Shown: in pieces, positions 14,682 through 24,600 of the stretch
How the letters are laid out: each line of letters begins with the position of its first letter
Position numbering within the stretch: the stretch's first letter is position 1
Assembly (NCBI GenBank): GCA_025455065.1
Contig: JALONG010000004.1
Location: 1 to 64,000 of the forward strand
Length of the DNA: 64,000 nucleotides
Direction of reading: 5' to 3'
Source: Candidatus Kapaibacterium sp.
Lineage (GTDB): Bacteria; Bacteroidota; Ignavibacteria; Kapaibacteriales; UBA4661
The notes under the pieces: generated by a model
What the model was told of the DNA's origin: nothing
The model's input: the letters and a program-made list of their open reading frames with translations, nothing else
The model's database searches: none
Translations under genes and position numbers: made by a program

Positions 14682-17390
14682 ATGGCAGACAAGCAAACAC
14701 CGCTCATGCGGCAATACAGCCAAATCAAGAAAAAATATCCTGATACCGTGTTACTCTTTCGCTTGGGCGATTTTTTTGAGACCTTCGAGGACGATGCCAT
14801 TATTACCGCCAAAGCCTGTGGAATCACGCTGACCAAGCGCAACAACGGCGGTGCGGACGAAACGCCGCTCGCGGGATTTCCGCACCACCAGCTTGATAAC
14901 TACCTTCCAAAACTTGTTCGTGCAGGCTACCGTGTAGCTGTGTGCGAACAGCTCGAAGACCCGAAGCAAGCGCGTGGAATCGTGCGCCGTGATGTTGTCG
15001 AAGTCGTTACACCCGGCGTGGCGTTTAACGAAAAATTGCTTGATGCGCGGCGGAATAACTACGTTGCGGGGTTGGTAGTGCTGCAAAACCGTAATACGAC
15101 AACGATTGGCGTAAGTTGTGCCGATATTTCCACTGCCGAATTTTTCACCACCGAAACCGACGAAGAGCATCTTGCCACGCTCTTGGAAACGCTGCAACCC
15201 GCAGAAATCCTCATTCCCAAAGGCAAAACCGACGCGCTTACCCCCCACATCCGCAAGGCATTTCCCGCCAACGCCCAGCCTGCCTTGACGCGGCTTGAAG
15301 ACTGGGTTTTTGAGGAACGTTTTGGGCGGGATACGCTTCTGAGGCAATTCAAAACGCAGAATTTGAAGGGCTTTGGTATCGAAGAACTGAGCGCCGGAGT
15401 CGCTGCTGCGGGTGTGGTGATGCACTATCTCCAAGAATCGCAAAAAGGGCAACTGACGCACATTCAGCGCGTGTCGCTCTTTAATCCGAGCGAATACATG
15501 ACACTGGATTTTGCGACAAAGCGCAATCTCGAAATCACCTTCAGTATGAATGATGCTTCGCGTGAAGGAACGCTGATTGGCATTTTGGACAAGACCGAAA
15601 CCCCGATGGGAAGCCGCCTCTTCAAAAAATGGATAACGCGCCCGCTTCGCCGCCTTGCGCAGATTCACCAGCGCCAACGCGCTGTGGATGCGCTCTTTCG
15701 TGGCGACAGTATTCGTGCGGCACTCAGGTCAGAACTTGGTCAGATGGGCGACGTTGAGCGGCTTATTGCGAAAATTTCGACCGGACGCGCCACGCCGCGT
15801 GATGTGGTCGCGCTGGGCAAGACGCTTGCACGGTTGCCGCGTGTGAAGGAACTCTGCGAAAATTTGTCGTCCGAAAGCCTCACCAAAGCTGTTCAGGGGC
15901 TGCACGATGTGAGCAACGTTGTGGAGCGCATCACCACGGCGTTTGTGGAAGAGCCTCCCGCGCAAGTGGGGAATGGCGGCGTGTTCCGCGAAGGCTTCGC
16001 GCCGGAATTGGACGACATCGTGAACGTGATGTATTCGGGGAAAAATTGGATTGCGGATTACCAAGAGCGCGAGCGCACTGCAACGGGCATACCGTCGCTG
16101 AAGGTCGGTTTTACGGGTGTTTTCGGGTATTACATCGAAATTTCTAACGCCCACAAAAACAAAGCGCCGGAACAGTATCAGCGTAAGCAAACGCTGACCA
16201 ACGGCGAGCGCTACACTACGCCGGAACTCAAGGAAATGGAAGCAAAAATCCTCACTGCCGAAGAACGTTTAGCGGATGCGGAGCGAGAAATTTTCGGGCG
16301 ACTGCGCACGGAAATTGCGGGCTTTGCGGCGGATATTCAGCATAATGCCGCATTGGTGGCGGCGATTGACTGTTTGCAAAGTTTTGCTGAGGCGGCACGG
16401 CAATACGATTACGTCTGCCCCGAGATGGATGAATCGGACACGCTGCACATCGAAAACGGGCGGCATCCTGTTGTGGAGCGGCTTTTGCCGATTGGTGAGA
16501 AATACGTCCCCAACTCAACCCGTATGGATACGCGCACCGAGCAGATGCACATTATCACCGGACCGAATATGTCCGGTAAATCCAGTTATCTGCGGCAGAT
16601 TGGACTCATAACCCTTTTGGCACATATCGGCGCATTTGTTCCGGCACAAAAAGCGCACATCGGGCTGACAGACCGCATATTTACTCGTGTTGGAGCGCAG
16701 GACAATATCACCGCCGGAGAAAGCACGTTTTTGGTGGAAATGCAGGAAGCCGCGAACATCATCAACAACGCCACGCCAAGCAGTCTCATCCTTCTGGACG
16801 AGGTAGGGCGAGGCACGGCGACCTTTGACGGCATTGCCATTGCGTGGGCGATTGCGGAATATCTGCACGACCGCACAGGCGCAAAAACACTCTTCGCAAC
16901 GCACTACCACGAAATGACTTCCATCACCGAGCGACTTCCGAAAGCGCGGAATTACAAGGCGGATGTGCAGGAAGTGGGGAACAGCATCATTTTTACGCGG
17001 CGCGTCGTGGAAGGCACTGCCAATCACAGTTTTGGTATTCACGTTGCAGAAATGGCGGGTTTACCGAAAGACCTGACCGAGCGGGCGCGAGTCGTGATGC
17101 GGGCGCTGGAGGAGAAGGGGGAGGGGAATTCGTCAGGTGTGGGTAGTCATTGGTCATTGGTCATTGGTCATTCGTCAGGCGACAGCAATAGCGCCACTGT
17201 ACCAATGACCAATGACCAAGCAACTAATGACCAAGTAACCAATGACCAAGCAGAGCCGCAATTTTCCTTGTTCGAGATTCGGGATGACAAAATCCGTGAG
17301 AGGATTCGGAAGATTGATGTGAACGCGCTCACTCCTTTACAAGCACTGACGCTGCTTTCAGAGCTTCGGGCTATGGTGGATGCGGGGTAA
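14682..17390 (+). CDS. mutS: DNA mismatch repair protein MutS
   Basis: 902 residues, longer than E. coli MutS (853). The mismatch-recognition F-x-E motif lies in GDFFETF near residue 29. The clamp and lever domains follow. The ATPase has Walker A GPNMSGKSS (about residue 627), LLDEVGRGTATFDG and the LFATHYHE switch. After the ATPase, residues about 822-857 are a low-complexity insert encoded by heptamer repeats (17145-17250), then the C-terminal helices resume (FEIRDDKIRERIRKIDVNALTPLQAL). The insert sits in a linker that tolerates length change, so function is probably kept. No mutL is in the window. Confidence 0.96.
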   Translation: MADKQTPLMRQYSQIKKKYPDTVLLFRLGDFFETFEDDAIITAKACGITLTKRNNGGADETPLAGFPHHQLDNYLPKLVRAGYRVAVCEQLEDPKQARGIVRRDVVEVVTPGVAFNEKLLDARRNNYVAGLVVLQNRNTTTIGVSCADISTAEFFTTETDEEHLATLLETLQPAEILIPKGKTDALTPHIRKAFPANAQPALTRLEDWVFEERFGRDTLLRQFKTQNLKGFGIEELSAGVAAAGVVMHYLQESQKGQLTHIQRVSLFNPSEYMTLDFATKRNLEITFSMNDASREGTLIGILDKTETPMGSRLFKKWITRPLRRLAQIHQRQRAVDALFRGDSIRAALRSELGQMGDVERLIAKISTGRATPRDVVALGKTLARLPRVKELCENLSSESLTKAVQGLHDVSNVVERITTAFVEEPPAQVGNGGVFREGFAPELDDIVNVMYSGKNWIADYQERERTATGIPSLKVGFTGVFGYYIEISNAHKNKAPEQYQRKQTLTNGERYTTPELKEMEAKILTAEERLADAEREIFGRLRTEIAGFAADIQHNAALVAAIDCLQSFAEAARQYDYVCPEMDESDTLHIENGRHPVVERLLPIGEKYVPNSTRMDTRTEQMHIITGPNMSGKSSYLRQIGLITLLAHIGAFVPAQKAHIGLTDRIFTRVGAQDNITAGESTFLVEMQEAANIINNATPSSLILLDEVGRGTATFDGIAIAWAIAEYLHDRTGAKTLFATHYHEMTSITERLPKARNYKADVQEVGNSIIFTRRVVEGTANHSFGIHVAEMAGLPKDLTERARVVMRALEEKGEGNSSGVGSHWSLVIGHSSGDSNSATVPMTNDQATNDQVTNDQAEPQFSLFEIRDDKIRERIRKIDVNALTPLQALTLLSELRAMVDAG
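17145..17250. repeat. Inverted heptamer array inside mutS
   Basis: AGTCATT followed by three GGTCATT heptamers (17145-17172) is followed about 30 bases later by the complementary ACCAATGACCAATGACC (17201-17217). This gives a 17-base perfect inverted repeat. Then come 15-base units AATGACCAAGYAACY at 17211-17225 and 17226-17240 and a third partial one. The reading frame is kept through the whole array (repeats of NDQ plus two residues). Confidence 0.85.
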
Positions 17391-17403
17391 AAGTGTTTTT
17401 CCG

Positions 17404-17411
17404 TATATTTG
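17404..17411 (+). promoter_or_regulatory. -7 box TATATTTG
   Basis: It matches TAnnTTTG, 39 bases before the start at 17450. Confidence 0.35.
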
Positions 17412-17449
17412 TGAACCATCTTCGCTACGTTAAACCAATCACTCTGGTC

Positions 17450-18073
17450 ATGGAAACAATCCCAACAATGGACGACTTGAGAGCCTTAGTTGCACAAAGC
17501 ATTCTCAGCACAGAGGCATTCAAAAATCAACTTGCTGCTTCGCAAGAAGCTGCCGATAGACGCGCTGCCGAAGCCGATCGCCGTACCGCCGAAGCCGATA
17601 AAGAGCGCAAAGAACTTCGCCAGCAAATCGGCGGTTTACACAACAAATTTGGTTCGTTTGCCGAGGGGCTGCTTTTGCCGAGTGTCAAGCGCGTGTTGTC
17701 GGAGGAATTGGGTTTGGAGCAAGTATCGGAGCGGACGCTAAGGAATCGGAAGGTAGATGGGAAAAAATTATTTATGGAATTGGATGCTTTTGGGTATTCC
17801 AACGGCGAGCAGAATGTGGCGTGTATTGTGGAAATCAAAAGTCATCTGCGGGAGGACGGTATTGAGCAGATTTTACGCCAGTTACGGGACTTCCCGGCGT
17901 TTTTCCGCGACCATGCTGACAAGAAACTGTACGGCATGATTGCGGCGGTGGATGCTCCGCAGAACTTGCAAGAACAGGTATGGAAAGAAGGGTTGTATTT
18001 GATGTTGGTGCAAGATGAAACGGCAGTATTGACGCTGCCTGCGGGCTTTGTGCCGAAAAATTACGGAAAATAA
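17450..18073 (+). CDS. Coiled-coil protein with PD-(D/E)XK-like C-terminal domain (paralogue 2)
   Basis: 207 residues from the ATG at 17450; ATG at 17468 is an alternative. It shares with the protein at 10068-10847 the start LRALVAQSI-STEAFK, a coil built of AADRR/AEADRR units, HNKFGSFAEGLLLPSV, then ELDAFGYSNGEQ and CIVEIKSHL with the acid and E-x-K spacing of a PD-(D/E)XK core, and LYGMIAAVDA near the end. The coil is shorter than in the paralogue. The pair flanks comEC, the T9SS cargo gene and mutS. Function unknown. Confidence 0.75.
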   Translation: METIPTMDDLRALVAQSILSTEAFKNQLAASQEAADRRAAEADRRTAEADKERKELRQQIGGLHNKFGSFAEGLLLPSVKRVLSEELGLEQVSERTLRNRKVDGKKLFMELDAFGYSNGEQNVACIVEIKSHLREDGIEQILRQLRDFPAFFRDHADKKLYGMIAAVDAPQNLQEQVWKEGLYLMLVQDETAVLTLPAGFVPKNYGK

Positions 18074-18093
18074 AACGGTCTTGTTCGCTGACG

Positions 18094-19131
18094 TTATGCG
18101 CTTTTTCGGCGATTGTGGACAATCGAATACGCCATCATCATAGCCTCCACCGTGCTTCCCTCATTCGCAATGCCTTTTCCTGCAATCCCAAACGCCGTGC
18201 CGTGGTCGGGTGATGTGCGGACAATCGGCAATCCCCCAGAAAAGTTCACACCGCCGCCACCAGCCAAGAGTTTAAGCGGTATCAAGCCTTGGTCGTGGTA
18301 CATCGCTAGTATTCCGTCAAAATGGCGAAATTCCCCGTGTGCAAAAAAGCCGTCTGCCGGAAATGCTCCTGAAGCCTGAATGCCGAGATTTTGTGCGGCT
18401 TGGATAGCAGGTTCAATAATTTCCCCTTCTTCCTTTCCCAACGCTCCTTGCTCTCCGGCGTGAGGATTCAAGCCAAGTACGGCAATTTTTGGGGAGGCAA
18501 TCCCGAAATCCTGTTTGAGCGAATGATTCATCGCTGTAATGCGCTCCAGCACTCGTTCTTGCGTGAGGGCTGCTGCCACTTTGTGCAAAGGGATATGCAC
18601 CGTTGCCAAACCAACGCGCACCGCAGAGCGCTTGGGGTCTAATTCGGCGGCTTCCGTGGCAAGAATCATCAGGGGTTTATCTGTGCCGAATCGTGTGGCG
18701 AAAAATTCCGTTTGTCCGGGAAATGTCGCTCCGGCGAGGTATAATGCGTGTTTCGAGACGGGCATCGTGCAGACCGCATCGGCTCTGCCTTCGCGGAGTT
18801 CTTTGGCGGCTGTTTCCAATGCTTCCAGCGCTAATGCGCCTCCGGAGCGGTTCTCTATGCCAAAGTCCAAACGATGTGCCGTTTGGCAAGGAATAATGCC
18901 GTATTCACGACCATTCAAACGGAAGCCTGCTGTGGTGCGCTCCGGCGGTGCAATCGCAAGAGTTTGAGATAGCGTGTTGGCATATTCCCAAAAAACATCG
19001 GGATTGACAATAAGGCGAAATGTGGTGTTTGTGTCTTGAAAAAAAGACTGCTCCGAAAGCCGCACGAGTGCTTTGATGCAGACTTCCAAGCCGATACCGT
19101 TTGCGTCGCCGCAGGTCAGAAGAATGGTCAT
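18094..19131 (-). CDS. pdxA: 4-hydroxythreonine-4-phosphate dehydrogenase
   Basis: 345 residues, normal for PdxA. It oxidises 4-phosphohydroxy-threonine in pyridoxal-phosphate synthesis (DXP-dependent route). The three metal-binding His of the family are recognisable in LATVHIPLH, GLNPHAGEQG and MYHDQGLIPLK. The family's GHTE motif reads GQTE here (FPGQTEFF), a substitution in a residue that contacts substrate in E. coli PdxA. The start motif is GDANGIGLE rather than GDPAGIGPE. No pdxJ is nearby. Converges with the paralogue 2 gene. Confidence 0.92.
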   Translation of the reverse strand: MTILLTCGDANGIGLEVCIKALVRLSEQSFFQDTNTTFRLIVNPDVFWEYANTLSQTLAIAPPERTTAGFRLNGREYGIIPCQTAHRLDFGIENRSGGALALEALETAAKELREGRADAVCTMPVSKHALYLAGATFPGQTEFFATRFGTDKPLMILATEAAELDPKRSAVRVGLATVHIPLHKVAAALTQERVLERITAMNHSLKQDFGIASPKIAVLGLNPHAGEQGALGKEEGEIIEPAIQAAQNLGIQASGAFPADGFFAHGEFRHFDGILAMYHDQGLIPLKLLAGGGGVNFSGGLPIVRTSPDHGTAFGIAGKGIANEGSTVEAMMMAYSIVHNRRKSA

Positions 19132-19281
19132 AGTGTGAGGTAATGAAGAAAAAGAGAATATACTTGAAATCTACTATTTTTTGCGACGGCTTGCAACATA
19201 CACCGATTTATGCGCAAGAAAAATGCTTGTTTTGCGTCTTGAACAAGGCTGTTCTGACGACACTATATTGGTCAAATCTTT

Positions 19282-19395
19282 TAGGACTTTCGCAAAAACA
19301 ATTCACAAGGGGCTAAAGACCCTTGTTAAACAATGACTTACGCAACAAGGGGTTTCAACCCCTTGCCTCAAAAGTATGGTTTTGCGAAAGTCCTA
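19282..19395. mobile_element. MITE-like element with 16-bp terminal inverted repeats
   Basis: TAGGACTTTCGCAAAA at 19282-19297 is exactly inverted at 19380-19395. Inside are two further hairpins with related stems: ACAAGGG/CCCTTGT at 19305-19326 and CAAGGGG/CCCCTTG at 19346-19365. It encodes nothing. The 114-base length, perfect ends and internal stems are typical of non-autonomous miniature elements. The right end abuts the DUF2490-like gene. Confidence 0.75.
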
Positions 19396-19417
19396 TCTTT
19401 CATTTTTTCTTGCTGCC

Positions 19418-20209
19418 ATGTTTCAACATTTACCGTGTTTACGCTCTTTACAACGCATTGCTTTGTCCGTTGCTCTGCTAATAACGTGCTTTTGTCTTGG
19501 CGTGCTGCCTGCGCAGACAATACGCCCCCAAGAAACCGCCGTGCAGACACACAGTTGGTGGCATTATTTCGGAACTCACCGATTGACCAATCAGTGGAGT
19601 GTGCATACCGAAGTGCAGATTCGGCGTGCGGATGTTGTTGCTTCATGGCAGCAACTCTTGTTACGAACAGGCATCAACTATCATTTGACCGATAATATCA
19701 CGCTGACAGCCGGATATTGCTACGTCGGAACCTATCCTTACGGCGAGCAGCCGATTCGCTCATTCAGACCGGAGCATCGTCCTTGGGAACAAGTGTTGGT
19801 GCGGCATTTTGAGGGTATCGTGGAATTTCAGCATCGTTTTCGTTTGGAGCAGCGATTTTTGGGAGATTTTGAAGCGACAGCTTCGCAGCCTGCGGGCGGC
19901 GCTGATTATCAAAACCGTATGAGGTATCGTTGCCTTGTAACGGTGCCGTTTTCGGGCGACCGTGTGCGTGCCGGAACATGGTTTGCAAATGTGTATGATG
20001 AGATATTTATCAACTTTGGTGAATCGGTGCGCTACAACGTCTTTGACCAAAACAGGCTCGGTGCAAATATCGGTTTCCAATTTTTGCCCAGTGCCAATAT
20101 CCAAATCGGGTATATGAATCAGACGATTCAAAAACCAAATGGTTTTCAGTTGGAAAGTAACAATACCTTGATGTTCTTCCTTTTTTACAACCTTGATTTT
20201 CGTCAGTAA
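19418..20209 (+). CDS. DUF2490-like outer-membrane protein
   Basis: 263 residues from the ATG at 19418. An in-frame ATG at 19376 would start at the inverted-repeat end of the upstream MITE-like element and is rejected. The signal peptide spans about residues 1-32 (hydrophobic SVALLITCFCLGV, cleavage near LPAQ). The mature part is rich in alternating strands (WWHYFGTHRLTNQWSVHTEVQIRR cut here to its key W/H residues, HRFRLEQRFL, MRYRCLVTVPF) and ends LMFFLFYNLDFRQ, like DUF2490 barrels that are common in Bacteroidota. Role unknown. The element next door may have brought or removed regulatory sequence. Confidence 0.7.
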   Translation: MFQHLPCLRSLQRIALSVALLITCFCLGVLPAQTIRPQETAVQTHSWWHYFGTHRLTNQWSVHTEVQIRRADVVASWQQLLLRTGINYHLTDNITLTAGYCYVGTYPYGEQPIRSFRPEHRPWEQVLVRHFEGIVEFQHRFRLEQRFLGDFEATASQPAGGADYQNRMRYRCLVTVPFSGDRVRAGTWFANVYDEIFINFGESVRYNVFDQNRLGANIGFQFLPSANIQIGYMNQTIQKPNGFQLESNNTLMFFLFYNLDFRQ

Positions 20210-20477
20210 TGACGCGGTTTGTGGCGCTTTTGGGAGAAATTGGCGTGTGCGGAATACCGTGGCGACTATGACGTTTTGGCATAGAAAGTCCTGACCATTA
20301 GCATCATGTTTTCCAAAGCGAAATCGTGCATTTTTGTAGCAGATACAAACAGCAATCGTTGTAACACTTCTCGAAGAGATTCGCAAGGACAAGTTCACAA
20401 CACCCAACGATGTTGCTTTTGTGCTGAGGGTAATATAATGTTCACGATTTTCTTTTTCGCTTTTTGGAGATGCAGCC

Positions 20478-21329
20478 ATGAAAGCCACTGTACATACTTT
20501 CGACGTGCGCCGCCCTAGCGGTAAAACACTTGAACGCCTGACTTTCGTTTGGTCATTGATTCGGACAATCGTCTTTGTGCTGACGTGTTTTCAGTGGGCA
20601 AGTTCGCCCTCGCAGGCGCAAAATGACGCTTCGCAGCAAATGATTTTACCAAACTGCTCCGGTGCGAATATTGTTGGGCGGATTGTCTCGGCTGAAAATC
20701 CGACCGAAGGCGTTGTGCGATGCCGAGTGCTGGTAAACGGCGCAGATATGGGCATTACGACTGACAGCAAAGGATATTACGTGATGATGAACATGATGAA
20801 AGGGCGCTACACGCTGACCGTTCTTTCGCCAGAAGGTTCAGAAACAGGTGCTTCGCGGGTAGTTGTCGTGCGCGGGAATGATGTGACTGTTCCTACGATT
20901 GCCGTCGAAACACCGCAATATGCCATTTACGGGCGTGTTACCTACGCCCATGACCGCTCACGCGGCTTGGCAAATGTGAAAATTCGGTTGAATAGCGGTT
21001 TGACTGTCAAAACAGATTCGCTTGGTTATTATGCACTGGAGAATGTTCGCTTTAATGGGACGTACACCATCACCGCAGAAGCGCACGGATTAACGATTTT
21101 CGGGGCAACCCGCACCGTAACCGTTACCCAAACAATGACGCGACAGAATTTTATCGTTGAAAGTCCCGCAATAGCGGAAAATAACGATGCCTCAGAAAGC
21201 CTATCACCACAGCGCTTGCAAGGCAATATTCTACAAAGCAACATTCCGCAAAGTGAAGTATTGATTGGGCTACCGCGTGTGCATACGAATTTGACACGCA
21301 ATACAAACGGAAATGTAAACGGAAAATAG
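20478..21329 (+). CDS. Secreted protein with two carboxypeptidase-regulatory-like domains
   Basis: 283 residues. GGAG lies 9-12 bases before the ATG. A signal segment occupies about residues 25-46 (TIVFVLTCFQWASSPSQA). Two beta-sandwich modules follow: NIVGRIVSAENPT ... GYYVMMNMMKGRYTLTV and YGRVTYAHDRSRG ... GYYALENVRFNGTYTITA. Such modules are adhesion or stabilising domains, not peptidases. A low-complexity tail (about 240-283) has Gln/Ser/Asn-rich text. A terminator follows at 21392. Ligand unknown. Confidence 0.7.
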   Translation: MKATVHTFDVRRPSGKTLERLTFVWSLIRTIVFVLTCFQWASSPSQAQNDASQQMILPNCSGANIVGRIVSAENPTEGVVRCRVLVNGADMGITTDSKGYYVMMNMMKGRYTLTVLSPEGSETGASRVVVVRGNDVTVPTIAVETPQYAIYGRVTYAHDRSRGLANVKIRLNSGLTVKTDSLGYYALENVRFNGTYTITAEAHGLTIFGATRTVTVTQTMTRQNFIVESPAIAENNDASESLSPQRLQGNILQSNIPQSEVLIGLPRVHTNLTRNTNGNVNGK

Positions 21330-21391
21330 TACGAAAAGCAGACTACCAATTAAAGGGGAAATCATAACACAGAGATAGCATTACATCTCCG

Positions 21392-21432
21392 AGCCATAGT
21401 CCAGTATTGAGGGGGAACTATGGCTTTTATTT
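21392..21432 (+). terminator. Rho-independent terminator
   Basis: AGCCATAGT at 21392-21400 pairs with ACTATGGCT at 21417-21425, followed by TTTATTTTT. Confidence 0.8.
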
Positions 21433-21519
21433 TTGGTGGTAGTGCAAGAAAAAATGTTACGCAAAAGTTTCCTTTTGTAGCCACCGAAACAGTAGAATCT
21501 TTGCCACAGAAACCTATTT

Positions 21520-21577
21520 TTACCCACAAGTATCAACACAAATTGGTATAACGCAAATTGGTATAACGCAAATCGGC
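21520..21577 (+). repeat. Dispersed 3'-end repeat, copy 2, with 15-bp tandem units
   Basis: TATCAACACAAATTGGTATAA at 21531-21551 matches the dispersed motif. The unit CAAATTGGTATAACG is then repeated in tandem (15-base period) before degrading. It lies about 40 bases from the stop of the minus-strand fusion gene. Confidence 0.65.
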
Positions 21578-21614
21578 AGAATCAGTATAATGCCAACAAC
21601 AATACTTCGTACAC

Positions 21615-24600
21615 CTACTTTTTCACCTTCACCAATTCCACCCGACGACACCGCGCACGGTAAATATCCGTGTTTTCGCCCGTTCTGCGGGGTAAAACTT
21701 GCTTTTCGCCTTGCGAACTAGCTTGCAAGCGTTCTGCGGGGATGCCGCGTTTCACAAGTTCGCCGACGACAAACTCCGCTCTGCGCTGCCCAAGTTGTTG
21801 GTTGTATTCGTCGGACGACACATCGTCGGTATGCCCGGTAATCGTCAAAATCCCCAAGAAATTTTTGAACAACAGCAAATTCGCTGCAACGCGGTCTAAT
21901 TCGTCCTGCCAGCGCACCGCACTCGGAAGTCCGTTGGAATCAAGCACGAAAGGGCTGGGATTGGCGTATTCGTTGCTGGGGAAGTTAATCCGCAGCGTTA
22001 ATGCCTCCGGGAGGCGGAAATTGCGCACAAGAGCGAGGGTATCGGTTTTTCGGTAAATTGCGCTTTGCGATGTGAAAAAATATTCGCCTGATTGTGCTGT
22101 AAGCCGCAGTAGTACGTCTTTCGGGACAATCATGCGGTATGTTCCGTTTGGCTCTGTCGTCGCCTGCACTATCGTCGAATCGGTGTTGTCTTTTTGCGTC
22201 ACAACAAGCGCCGACGGCACCGGCAAGCCGCTTTTCTCCGCTTCAACGCTTCCGGTCAGGATGACGTTTTTCCAAATGAGCGGAACGTTCACCTCGCGGC
22301 GCGTTGTCGTGTCACGCTTGGGAAGTTGCAAATATGTCGTATCGGCGTAATACTCCGACGCTTGAACGCTAATACCGACGCTCCGCCCTTTGGGAATGGT
22401 GAGGTTGTATGCACCTTCGCGGTCGGTGCGGGTTTCGGCAATTTTCGTATTTGTTGCCACATCGCTTGCTGTTACAAGCGCGTTTTCAAGCGGTTTTGCT
22501 TCGGGCTGCGTGGTGGTAACTTTGCCAAAAACGGTAATTTCTTTTGGCATCCGATTAAGAACAAAATCACGTACAACCGTATCGCCCTGCCGCGCAGAGC
22601 GAATGTCGAGTTCGGTTGCAAGCGGGATAAAATCGTCCTGCAACGCGGGGTCAATATAGACCGACAGGCTTTTTCCATAGCCGTAGCGCCGTTGATACCG
22701 TGCATTTGCGCCACTTGTCGGCACAATATCGGGTAAACCTTGCGTGTTTTCGTCAATGTTTTCGGTCAAACTAATGTCTGCTTGCACAGCATTTCCCAGC
22801 GCATCCGCCACTTTTCCGGTCAAAATAATCGGTCTGGCAATTCGCCGCAGCTTCACCGTCGGCATCGTGATTGTATCGCCCTTTTGCGCGGTTGTCGCGT
22901 CCAGCGTTTTTGTCTCCGTCATGTAATTCACCGTATCGGCAGGCTCAATGCGCACCGCATAGCGCTTGCCTTCCACAACAGGCGTAACAAAAAGCCCTGC
23001 AACCGGCTCTGTTTCTACCGGTCCGATGCTATTGCCGCTTTGGTCGGTCAAGGTGATTTCGGCTGCAAGCGGCGTACCTGCTTCATTTTGCACCGTTCCT
23101 TTGACAACCGTTACTTTCGGCTCTGCGCGGCGATAGGTAATCGAATAGGTCGTGGTAATTTCTCGCCCGATGTCGTCCAAAATGCGCTCAAATCGGTCTT
23201 TGATGTTGTACTCGCGCCCCAGCGTCAAATACGCCGTTGCAGAACCGTTATTGTCGCACGGCTTCACGATTTTGTTCAGTTTGATGCGATTGTTCCAGAG
23301 TTTTTCGATGATTTGCGGTTCGACTTCATTCCGCCGCGCCGTGTAGCTGACTTCATCGGTGACGACAATCCCGATGCGCTCTGCATTGGGACGAAATTTC
23401 ATCTGTGCCAGTTCTTCCAGCGCATTGGGCAAATACTCATCCGGCTGATTCGCACCGGCTTTAGCGATAAATGCTTCAAAGCGCTCAAAATTATCGGTCG
23501 GCTGCAACACATCCACCGTGACCAAACCGTAGAGAATCCCACCAATGCGGTAATCCGCGCCGCGTTTGCGCATTTCTTCGGCAAAACGGCGAGCATTTTC
23601 GCGGGTTTCCCTGATTTTATTCGCCATGCTGCCCGAACAGTCAATAATCAAGACCACATCCACTGGCGTAGAAGCGGCGCTGTCTGCGGGTTTCACCGAC
23701 ACAATGCTTGCTTGTTTGTCCTTCAGAACAAAATCCCCCTCGCCAAGCCCGCGAATACTGCGCCCTTCGGCATCCACAGCACGAACAATGACGGTTGTTT
23801 GCGGAAAACGGCTGTTATCTACATTCAAGACTTGTAGCGCATAGCCCGCACGGGAACTGACTTCGACAGCATCTCCGGTGATAGATTTGACGGGCGTTTT
23901 CGGTTTGTAATAGCGCTCTTGAATGGCATTGTAGAGTTCTTGCGTTTGGGGAGAAAATTTCTCCAGTTCTTTTGCAAAATCGGGATTGGAATTACGCAGA
24001 AAAGAAGCCATAATACTCGGTTTTGCGAGCAGGGAATCAACGGGTGTGCGGCATCCGTCGTCGTCTGCTCTGTACCCCACAAGCTGCCCCGTATTCCGCA
24101 CGGGGTCGCTTGAAAGGCGCACAAGCGCTGTCAATCCGGCATCACCGCTTGCAGGCATCGTGCGGAGAAGCCCGATACCGATTGCACCAACATTCACTTC
24201 CACACCAAGCCTGAAGGCGCTTGCGGCAAGATTGTAATTTCCCGACACGATAAACGGATTCCCCAAAATACTGACCTGCGCACTCGCCCCAATATCAAGC
24301 CCTAACGCCTCCGGCGCAATCGTAACAGGCAAGCCCAACACACCATTATTGGGAGCAGTGGTGTAATTAACATTCACGGTCAAAAATTCTACTGGTGAGT
24401 AGGAAGCGCTTGCCGTCCAAAAGAGGGTGTTCGGAGCAGTGCGAACATGGCGAAACTCACTGCCGACGCGCTCTGTGCGGAAGGTCTCCGCGCCCATGGT
24501 TGTCGCCGAAAGCCCAATAAATAAGCCGTTAAAGGGCTTTGCAATAAGCGAACCGTTCCAACGCAGCGTTTCAAAAGAAATTTGCTGTACATTGCCCGGA

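Noticed and set aside
17145..17250. CRISPR-like repeats in mutS
   Set aside because: Units are 7 and 15 bases with no unique spacers, and they are in a coding frame.
20306..20518. Small open frame before the regulatory-like-domain protein
   Set aside because: It overlaps the better-supported start at 20478 and has no ribosome-binding site.
22740..23837. 365-codon open frame antisense to the outer-membrane fusion gene
   Set aside because: It lies entirely within a gene with clear domains and has the Arg/His/Cys-rich composition of an antisense shadow.
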